Assembly (NCBI GenBank): GCA_964057225.1
Contig: OZ059898.1
Coordinates: forward strand, 7,130,001-7,194,000
Source: Auanema rhodensis
Lineage: Eukaryota > Nematoda > Chromadorea > Rhabditida > Rhabditidae
Direction: 5' to 3'
Length of the DNA: 64,000 nt
In this document: positions 54,587 through 64,000 of the stretch, one piece after another
Position numbering within the stretch: position 1 is the first letter of the stretch
Layout of the letters: every line of letters starts with the position of its first letter
Translations under genes and position numbers: made by a program
The notes under the pieces: model-generated
The model's input: only the letters and a program-made list of their open reading frames with translations
What the model was told of the DNA's origin: nothing
Databases searched by the model: none

Positions 54587-55578
54587 TGGAAATGACGCCT
54601 AAACACCAACTACCGGCCCGTGTATTTTGAACTGACTGAAATATTCCTAGTGAACTGAAGTTTTTTTCAAACAATAAAAGAATATGGAACTCGACGAACC
54701 GAAAATCAAAAAAAAAACAATAAAGCATGATGAATATTAGGGTTATGACCGTGGATATATAGTTAAAAATATTAAAAAATCAGAACGGATGCGGCACACT
54801 ATTGATTGGCATGGAATGAAAAGTTAAACGAACCTGGATAGAGTTGATATAAAATATTCTCGAGAAAGTAAAAGGTCTGATTTTATTAAATAATAGGTTT
54901 AACAAAAATCTAAGTATTTTCTTTCACATTAATATATATAACTCATAATAAAATTGAAGCTACGCTTTAAATTCTTGGAAAATATTAGCTTAATAAGATA
55001 ATTGAAACAAAAATTAAATAATTTACAAAATGATTAATCAAAAAATAATGACAAAAACATAATTGAACAGATTGATTACTGATCTTTGTTGTGTTCAAGA
55101 AGTTTAGAATTTGAATAATGTTGAAGAAAGGCTGCTTGCTTGCTAGCTAGCTGCTAGTTGTTAGCTGTTTAGGGTGGTAGAAGTTCTCTGGTTGCCTGAC
55201 TCTAAGCCTACGCAGAGGCTGTGTCGGGAAGCAACACTATGCGTGTCTAACTCTATTGCGCAGTTCGCCTCTTCTAGCCACATTTAACATTGCTATAGGA
55301 GAATGTCAGATTCAGTTTATTTTTTGTTTTAATTTCGATGATTTTATTTCATTTGAAATCTATAATTTAATAAAGTTTGCATATTATTTGTTCGAAAATC
55401 TCTATCATGCATTTTGTACAGTTTTCTTCGCCTTAAATTCAAATAAATTAAAAAATAACATCTATAACGATTTAATTATTATTTTTAAATAATGTAATTA
55501 CAACATTGCTTTGATTATTTAAGAAAATAGTTCAGGGATTGAAGTATTGTTCTCAACTATCAGCTATAGTAATGTTGA
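54587..55578. other. intergenic, contains a GC-rich structured island
   Basis: AT-rich except for 55,170-55,300, which is much richer in GC. Within it GTTGC..GAC..AGCCT ACGCAG AGGCT..GTC..GCAAC forms nested stems (about 55,192-55,236). The same block is also open as protein on both strands. It may be a 5' exon of the USP gene, a small gene or a structured RNA; none is established. Confidence 0.4.
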
Positions 55579-58054
55579 TTAGGGAGCGAAGTAATGATTT
55601 CCCTCAGAAAATGGAGGGACAGGAGCTTCACAGTTCGGAAGCGATGGGTTCAATTTCATGGAGCTGGGACTCATTACATATCCATCTCCAGAACGGTGGA
55701 AACTGAATTCAGCAAAAGAAGCAATACAGTCGACATCCCTGTAATATAATTAATCAAACTTATTATTCCAACAAATAAGGAAGGAATGAGGTTTCCCCAA
55801 GTATGATAGAAAGAGTGAAACCTTTTTAAACGACTGTAGCACACGTGTGGTGTTAGACAACGAGAAACCGACATGGTCCAGTGCTCTTCGTTGATTGCGC
55901 CCATGCATCGATCAAAATCCTACATCTAACTACTGATAGGAACAAAACTGTATAAAACCTCGAATGATTCTGTAGACGACTTATTAAGTGCAACTTCTTT
56001 GAAGCTTTCGAATGTTTCTTGCAATCGCGTGCTCCATTGTCTTAATAATGATAGTAATTAAATATGATAACTCCACTAACTTGTTGAGGATTTCACGTAA
56101 AGGTGTAGTGTCTATAGTAACAGGAGATGGAACACTGCTATGTGAATGACGTAGATGATAAAAATGTGCCTAAAGGGTATGATAAAGTAAAGCTACTTTT
56201 ATCCAGTAAACCTGTCTACATGGAACTCTCGTTTGTACATATCCAAAACGATGAATGCCTGTCTCGTGCATATTAACAGAATCAACACGACCTGAAATCA
56301 AGATATGATTTTATGAAACGTCGAATCATTTTAATCTGAAAATGAAGAGAAAACCCACTAGCATTAATGGCAACTCGAGTCTTCATTCTCCAAACATTAC
56401 AATTCATTTTCATTTTTGTGTTCATTAGAAAATCAAAGTTGAAGTTTTGAAGATTTGAGTAGGACTAAAAAAATTATTATTATAAAAAATTGAAATAACC
56501 AACATTTTGAGGAAGTAATTGGAATTGTGTATCACGGTGCTCGAATAGTAGTGAACCAGCTTGAGGATGTTCGGCAAATAGATTCTGAATTCAACAAAGT
56601 TAATGAAATTTCTTTTTATAATTTAACATTAGATATGTATAGATATAACAATATAAATTTAAAATATCGCTTACTCGAAGAATTTGGAGATTAATTCCTG
56701 GTTTTATATCATTCAAATCGGGGGGCAAAAGCATATCATCAATATCAGTAAAAACAACCAGATCTGCCCATGGCTTTACAAAGTACAAACAATTCACATG
56801 CGATTCTTCAATTCCTAAATTATAAAACATAAATGTTTTGAGAAACTAGTGAATCAAACCTCGACTAAGAACGAGACCATTAGGATTTGTGTCTGATAAC
56901 ACTGGCCACTTAGGCCATTGACGTATGATTACATGTCCTAAAAAATAATTATAAAATTCATTATTTCATCAATTATGTAAATTTGGAATAAAACAATTAA
57001 ATGATTTAAACAAAGTCCGGAGAAAAACTCCAAACATACCTTTCTTTTCATATTCTTTCAGAATCTTATAGGTTGATGTCGAAGCAGACTGTATAGGAAC
57101 TACTATTTTAGTTGCTCCTAAAGATAACCCTGAAACGAGAAAAGTAAACGTTTAGATATATTTAATTGAAAACAACAAGTTTCTATTCCAACTAGCATAA
57201 TTTCCCAGTCAGTATATGTGTACATTGGAGCAACGCATACAACCAAATCCTGTTTCGGGATCCTATAAGAGTGAAAACAAATGATATTCTTCATGAAACA
57301 ATGAAGTACTTTAAAGGTTGTTCTGGCACAATTAGCATGGAATCTTCCAGCTGAGGTGTCGTACCGATTCTTAAAGAGGAAGCGCTTTTTACTTTGTTAC
57401 TGATAATTCTATTAACCTAAATTCAGTGATACTAGTAGGATTTACTTCACATTCTGCTATATGTCCTGACCAGGAGCAAATATCATTTGCAGCTCTTTTA
57501 CCTCGATGAATTCGTTCAACATGAGCGTGTGACACTGAAAGAATAATCGCAAATTATTTTTGTGAAAATTGAAAGTAGAGTAACTAGAAAAAGAGCTATC
57601 TTCTTTTTTTGAGAAGCAGTATACAGGATGTTCCATTCGACTATCACCCAAAAAGTGCAAAACCTAATCGAAAACTCAAGCTTAATACAAAACAACGAAA
57701 CAAACAGCATATTTTCCATTCACGTTCTGTTCAGATTTTTCTCTATAAAATGCTCCCAAGATAATTTGACGACTACCTAAACAATAATCTTCAATCTTTA
57801 TAGTTTAAGAACACAAACCGATTTCTTTGGTTAAAAATGTATCTCCAATATTTTTTAGAGCCCACATATTGATAGTTCTTTGATACCAAGCAAACCCACA
57901 TAATACTGCTAATATAATTAGAGAAATTTTATAAACCTACAAAATCAAAACAAAATTGTTTACATTAGAAATTAAGAGTTACCCATTCCCCAAGTTGTCG
58001 TAAACTTAACAGACGTAAAACCTGTAGTCTTGAAACTATTAATCTTAAACGCAT
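55579..58054 (-). CDS. GT92 family glycosyltransferase (second copy)
   Basis: Seventeen exons join in phase to 541 residues, ATG at 58054, stop at 55579. A type II anchor lies at about residues 25-42 (VYKISLIILAVLCGFAWYQR). The GT92 core follows: VCVAPMYTYTDWEIMLVG, TKIVVPIQSAS, VIIRQWPKWP, NCLYFVKPWADLVVFTDIDD with the DIDD metal-binding motif, NLFAEHPQAGSLLF, the HETGIHRF segment and C-terminal EEHWTMSVSRCL. The second GT92 gene here, but it shares little sequence with the one at 11.4 kb, so they are not recent duplicates. Predicted Golgi sugar transferase of unknown acceptor. Confidence 0.87.
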
Positions 58055-61023
58055 TTTGATAGAGAAATTTTCCTATTATGAATAATGAATCAGTTAGTAT
58101 TGTTGCAAGCAGTGTGTATCTAAGCGGTAAATTTTTCTGGAAAAAAAAGCTTAATATTACATTAGAAAACTATTGAAATCAATGAATTTGAAATGGGGAC
58201 ATGAATAAGATGTTGTGTTAGGATCGAGGTATGAATAAGATGTCGGAATGAGATAGACCTGAAAATCGGATAATCAGCTATGTTCATCGCTTTCCTTTCA
58301 CAGTCAAATGTAGATAGATTGAACTTTGAGATAAATCCCCAATCTCGAACCATTTTATAACTGAAAAAGAACTTGAAACTTTTAAATGAATTATATTTAA
58401 ACTTATAAACGAAATACATCTCATCCTGATAACAACTAGTACAATAATTCCTATGAATCTAGTTTAAGAGTAAATAGCCATTTTGCTATAATAAAAATAA
58501 AGTCTTGTCCAAGAATAGAAAAGAGAAATTAAAAAACAGACATATGCATGCATTTTGAGCATATTTTGTCCTAGCGGAGCATTATGTAAGCCCTGAATAG
58601 GCTTTTTGATTACTTTTTAAACTTTTTTTCTAGTCACATTAAACATCACTATACTAGAGATTTTGAGTTTTGAGCAATTGAAAACAATAAAATGACAAAG
58701 TTATTTGTATTCTTATCGAGTTTCTACAGTATGTGATATATTTGAATTTCAGCTGATAATAGTTTTATCCGAATACGATCCCATTTTCTCATATAATTAT
58801 AGGTTTTTTACTATGCTCAAATTTCATGCCAAGAAAACATACCAAAAAATCTTTTGTCACTCTCAATCTATCGTTGATATTTCGAGCAATTTTATATAAT
58901 ATCGGATATAATTCAAAATTATTGAAGTTTTCATCAACATTATTATATTTATTAAGTATTTGAAAATCAAAAAAAAGTAATATAACAAATATAAACATAA
59001 AAGTACAATTGGAAAATGAACTGTTAGACGAAAATAAAGAAAAGATAAACATAAGAGAAGTGTGTTTCCTTTTATGTATATACGTATACTCTCTCTTTCT
59101 CTCTCTCTTTCTCTCTCTCTCTTCTACTATCCCTTCATATTACTCTTCTGAAATAATCAAATAGTTTTATTTTTACTTTTCATTAATTTTTTTCTATTGT
59201 TCTAATGATAGTTAAAAACAATAAATGAAATGCTATTTAACAACAATTTGAACTGCTTTTTCTTCATAAAAAGATAAATTTTCATATGTTATACAATTCT
59301 AATTCAATAGAAAGTATGCTTAATAAGATTTTAATTAGTTTCAACGGTTTGTTTTGAAACACAAATATGGGCCCAAACAGGATGGAATGAATTCGCAAAC
59401 TTTGATGCATTAGAGAAAAAGCTGTTCCGGCCATATAGTGTATAGAAATTTATATAAAAATTCAAAATTATTTATTTTTTTATTATTTCATCTTCAATTT
59501 CATCTTCAATTTCTTTATTTATTTAAGTATTATTTGAATAATTTTTCAATTTTCTTATATAATTGCTATTAAGTTTTCGCTCAAAACGGTTTAGAAAAAT
59601 AGTGACTAAGCTGACATATACATCAACCATGATTGAGTTTATGCAAAAAAATTAGCAACTCATAAATAAAGTTCTGTTTTTCATTGCTACAAAAGTATTG
59701 AACTACAAAAATTCGAAATTCATGACAACGTTTTGTTAGCTTCCTCAAAAACCTTTCGCACATCAATTCTCATGTATTCTATGCTTTTGGTGATCTTTGT
59801 TTATTCACATGAATATAGACAAATGTTTAGTAAACTTATCTATATCTTTTGTAATCTTCTTTTTTTGCGGTATCAAATAACGTTGGAAAATTCTTTTAGC
59901 CCAATCCTATTCAATTACTATCAAAAAGCTGTTTGAGTCAATCACTCTACCCACCGTCATCGTTTTATGTTATTTTCTGGCCTTTTCCAAGCGAACAACA
60001 TTCATTCAATTCCTTTTCTTCCTTTTTCTCTCGGTTTTCAGTACACTAAGATTTAAATTCTTAAACTAATAATTGGAACTACATCCTTAGTCCGTTATGT
60101 ATTTTATGTATACATGAATATACTATATATACATAGATTTCTTCCAGTTCTTATGTTGTTTCCTTCATATCTGACAGCAGATATGACAGTCTGAAACTCC
60201 CAAATATCAGACATTTTTTCTTTGCTTTTCTTCCGCATAAATATTCTTTGAGATAGACATTCATTTGAATTCTCCTATTTCTATATTTCTTATAATGCGT
60301 TTTTTACTTATAACGGACTATATACGATATAACTATATAAAGAAGTCCTCTATATATTATAATTTGTTTTAAAAATTCAACTTATATCTTAAACTTGCAT
60401 GTTGATTTTTTTGTGTTGAAAGGCAGGCAGATTTTCACTTTATTTTTATTATTTTACTGAGAGCCAAAATATAACTGAAGATCTCTCAGCAACATGAGAT
60501 AGAAAAAAGCTGTGGTGAATGAGGTATTAGTCAAAATACCTGATGAGCAAAAAGCATTTGTCATCCCTCGTGTATATATTCTTATAATGCTTGAAAGAGC
60601 TTTTAAAACTAAAATATCTATTTATTACTATATTTATCATTCAGGTGTATTTGTTTCTTTTAAGAGTTTTACATAGTTTATTATTATACTTGAACTCTCT
60701 TAGATCTCATAAACTTCGTACTAACAAACCTTTCACACTCATAGACCTGAATACTAGTAAAGTTTCTATGGATAACAGAAAAAAAACTTAGAAAAAGTAT
60801 TTTCCGAGAAAAAACAATATGCCACCAGATAATTTTATGAGATACATACATAAAGGCAAGAGAAGAGAGTCAGTATAGAACGTTAAAGAGATAGAGAAAC
60901 GACACCCCGTTTAGTAGGTGTATTAACGGGTTAAATGGGAAAACAGAACTATCCTTATTATTCGCCAGTTATTTTCTTCTTTAGAAAAAACCCAAATTGA
61001 GTTTCTTCACTATTTCAACACCA

Positions 61024-61086
61024 GCTGTTGCTGGCTCATTGAAGCAATGCTTCGTTCATTGCTTATAATTTGTGAGCTGAAACAGC
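61024..61086 (+). other. hairpin, possible small RNA precursor
   Basis: GCTGTT pairs with AACAGC and GCTCA with TGAGC, separated by a small internal loop, with an inner palindrome AAGCAATGCTT. The 63-nt foldback is of precursor-microRNA size but has several mismatches; I recognise no known microRNA seed. Confidence 0.2.
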
Positions 61087-61196
61087 ATTGAAACAATTTT
61101 TCTTTTAGTTGTTTTTTGCTATTTCCTCTGAAATATGCACACTATATAAATCTAGAAAAGATTAAATAAAATAAAAAATTATATATATATATACAT

Positions 61197-61216
61197 CTAT
61201 CTATCTATCTATCTAT
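61197..61216. repeat. (ATCT)n microsatellite
   Basis: Five tetranucleotide repeats following a (TA)n tract and followed by CT-rich sequence. Confidence 0.85.
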
Positions 61217-63602
61217 CTCTCCCTCTCTATGTGTATATATATATTCATATTCCGCCTGACGAAATTTTTATTCGTTTGGTTTTATAGTTTATTTTCTCAT
61301 AATCGGTTGCCAGTTTTCATTTCCGCTTACGTTTGATATATGTATCATTCATGCCTTCTTCTCCTAATTTACGTCTCTACACCTGAAGTAATTTTTTTCT
61401 TTTAAAATTATTGCATGTTCATGCTCTACCGTTCAACATTCTGTCTATTGTTTAGTTATTTCCTGACGAACAAACATGAATTTTCAGACTGAAGATTCAA
61501 ACAAAAAGTTGAAAAGAAAAAACAAACTTCTAACACACGAATGCCTTTTCATTATCTTCCGTTCTATTTTAACACGTTCGGTTGACTTCATTCAAAAATA
61601 TTCAATTTCTGGTCAAACCATCGTTTTAATACTAGAGTTTCCAAAGCATAACTATCCTTTATTAATGGTAATTCAATTCTTCTTCCTTTCACAACAATCT
61701 AATTTGAATATTCGAAAATATTTTGTAAAACTCTTCTTCATATCAGCTTAAATATACAAATACAAGTATAATAAAATTTCTTTGTGCACTCTTGTCAATG
61801 GTATAAAAATACTTCTTAGTATCTTCAAGAAAGCTTCTAAGTGTTATAAGAATTTGAAGAAAATATGATAAATTTATCTTATATGTACATATGTTTTTTT
61901 CATAATGTTAATGATAATATGTTAGAAATGGAGTGAAAATCATGTAAAGACTTCGTGTATATTCGAATTAATTGAATAATTATTGGAAAACATGCCCTTC
62001 AAACATTCATATATTTTCTAAAAGAAAAACAATAAAAAAGAACACAAGTTCTATTGAAACAAAATCTAAAAAAAGCACTACCTATGATATCCAAGAAAAT
62101 ACGACAAAAATTATTTTTAAGCTTAAAAATCTCAAGTTTAAAAACATTTTCTTTGCTGTTTCATGTTTCTCAAATGATCTTTTCATAATCATTCAATAGA
62201 TAAATACGCTCTATGAATAATAGGTTGCTGACGACGTGCACTCAAAAAAAATTGAAATTGAGATTTGCACATTGCTATGATGGGGCCAGCTATTTTGCTC
62301 GAGCAATACGTTCATTATTCACATTCAATCTTTTCTAATTTTTCTTTTCCCTTTTCCAGCTAGATTATTAAATTGTCTGTGTCAAGCTTCTATATATGCC
62401 TACATGTATATATTTTTCTATATATACTATATATAAATATAAATATATATATTATGGATGTATTAAAGTATAGATATACATACGTTTATACATGTAGATA
62501 AATTATCTGAGTTCACATTTTTTTTAAATGTTCATGCATTTTTTTTTTGAATAATTAACAAAAAAAATTTCTGTAGTTCTGAAGTTTTCTCATTTTTTAT
62601 TAATAAATATAATAAAGACAGGCATCAACTATCCTAATATCTATATATAGCTTATCTGTATCATTGACCAACCACTTAAGGATCAGAAGTCGGATGTCTG
62701 CACTAGAAGCTGACATCATCCCTCTCATCAGCCAGTACATGAAGCCATAATTGTGAAACAGAATGTTATCGAAAACTGTCAACAGAAGAAATATGAAAGG
62801 GTGCCAAAGAACATTCACGGCGTGTTTCTTCTACTTTTGTCTCGCTAGAGTTGAATGAAAAAAAATTATGCTTGCAAGCTTTTACGCTTTTCAAGTATAT
62901 TTGGAACAGAATTAATAAATATGAATGGTCAGCACCTTTTTCACAATAATATTATTATAAACAACATTTTCGGTTAAAAAAAACACATCGAAAACAAAAA
63001 AAATAAAGTGTGAAGTAAAAACTTGCTTTAGTAAAACTCCTCTACCTTTTCATCATGTATGTATTTTAGACGAAGACGTTTATTCATCCTGTCATTAATC
63101 AACATTGAATTGTTTTTTAACATTTTAAAGAATATTCATTTCTTGTTTATATAAGAATATTTAATTATTATTTTTCTTCTTATTGATATCATACTTGATG
63201 ACAAAAGCTCATTGATCTCTTCTATTTTATAATTTTTTTTTCAAATTACTTCATTGCTCTGCAGAAAAAAAAAATGTTGTTAACTCTTACTAAATTTCTC
63301 ATTGGGAGAGTGAAACTCTAAAGATTAAAGTCAAAAGAGAGATTATACTTCAGACTATTGAAATAATCTTGCTTGAATTCAGCATTATTCCACTGAAAAG
63401 TGAGAACATAATGAATGAGAGCACAGAACGAAAGGTGAAAGATTGGGATGTAAAGGACGCAGGATGTTCTCATTATTTCGGCATTTCCTTTTTTTCTCGA
63501 AATAACAATTTTTGATTTTTATTTCTCATTTTTAATTGTTTCTTTTTCTGTTTCCATTGTTCGAGGTGTTCTCAATTGTTTTTCTTGCATTTAAAGATTG
63601 GA

Positions 63603-63716
63603 ATGCTTGATGTGCATGTCAAGAATATCTTTGAAGTTCTGTGGCGTCCTCGTTTCATGTGGTCCATCCCATACTATGATGTGCTGCTGGTCTTACATAT
63701 CGTTGTTGTAGAATAA
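63603..63716 (+). CDS. candidate exon or small ORF, 37 codons
   Basis: ATG at 63603 opens MLDVHVKNIFEVLWRPRFMW and runs to TAA at 63714-63716, in a block richer in GC than its surroundings. The frame remains open upstream of the ATG through a pyrimidine-rich stretch ending AAAG, so it could be a terminal exon. The complementary strand is broken by stops. No family recognised. Confidence 0.3.
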   Translation: MLDVHVKNIFEVLWRPRFMWSIPYYDVLLVLHIVVVE

Positions 63717-63771
63717 GTAAAAAAATGTTCATTTTGGCTTTCGTCCTTGATTCTAGAATATACATATTCTT

Positions 63772-63816
63772 TCTCTCTCTCTCTCTCTCTCACTATATAT
63801 ATATATATATATATAT

Positions 63817-63822
<6 letters not shown>
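63772..63822. repeat. (CT)n followed by (TA)n microsatellite
   Basis: About 20 bp of CT dinucleotides, then about 28 bp of TA dinucleotides, then GATA repeats (63820-63832). Highly slippage-prone. Confidence 0.95.
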
Positions 63823-63847
<25 letters not shown>

Positions 63848-64000
63848 TATATATATAGAATATGTATGTATATATGTATATTATATAAAGAATATATATA
63901 TATATACCCTTATATTCATCCAACTACAAATCTTCTACAACAGTAATGCTGTTTCAATTGAAAATCTGTTTTTTGTTTTTCTTCTATTTATTGTTCATAT

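Larger units (their letters stand above)
58055..64000. other. AT-rich, pyrimidine-rich region, no confident gene
   Basis: Low-complexity sequence with CT, TTC and TTTC tracts on the + strand, (ATCT)n at 61,197-61,216 and long (TA)n near 63.8 kb. Coding-like islands occur near 62,640-62,830 (open on both strands) and 63,603-63,716. A hairpin lies at 61,024-61,086. Most of the region shows nothing further. Confidence 0.5.

Noticed and set aside
55170-55300. Spliced-leader RNA or U-snRNA gene
   Set aside because: No recognised leader, no Sm-site and no known snRNA core sequence.

Overview
Eukaryotic (animal) nuclear DNA, very AT-rich, with a compact gene core set in long low-complexity flanks. 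Almost all introns are 40-60 nt, AT-rich, with GT...TTTCAG or ATAG ends. Several start codons sit just after a splice-acceptor-like AG, which would suit spliced-leader trans-splicing. Two GT92 glycosyltransferases, a DOXA-1-like protein, a K2P channel and paired HORMA-domain proteins all fit a nematode. I favour a nematode but cannot name the species, and another small-intron invertebrate is not excluded. Exon models were assembled by hand; every multi-exon model given here sums to a whole number of codons and joins in phase.

Layout. 1-10,084: AT-rich sequence with purine-rich (GA/GAA) tracts on the + strand and scattered short higher-GC islands that may be exons of genes not fully contained here. 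10,085-14,792 (-): an F-BAR/SH3 protein (NOSTRIN-like); its largest intron holds a complete GT92 gene on the + strand. 14,793-18,925: intergenic. 18,926-19,391 (-): a small Cys-rich membrane protein with an X-box-like site 105 bp upstream. 19,849-21,587 (-): dual-oxidase maturation factor; its last intron contains a tRNA-Val and a palindromic repeat cluster. 21,588-27,129: intergenic, with a 700-bp Tc1/mariner-type non-autonomous element. 27,130-28,241 (+): GNAT acetyltransferase with a tRNA-Trp in an intron. 28,560-35,762 (-): a K2P potassium channel with a ~700-residue tail carrying eight [IV]QT motifs.

36,304-54,586 is the gene-dense part: two adjacent HORMA-domain genes, TACO1, XPD/ERCC2, a phosphorylase-kinase gamma-type kinase and NAA15 all on the - strand, then IDI1 and SPCS3 on the + strand, 99 bp apart, and USP12/46 on the - strand. 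55,579-58,054 (-) is a second GT92 gene. 58,055-64,000 is low-complexity, now pyrimidine-rich on the + strand.

The genes are mostly housekeeping or signalling and do not form one pathway. Tight same-strand spacing in HORMA/HORMA/TACO1/XPD/PHKG and IDI1/SPCS3 could reflect nematode-type operons. I found no clearly novel multi-gene system. The most unusual items are the K2P tail, the X-box next to an unknown membrane protein, the paired HORMA genes and the ACGTGAA/TTCACGT array near 9.1 kb.
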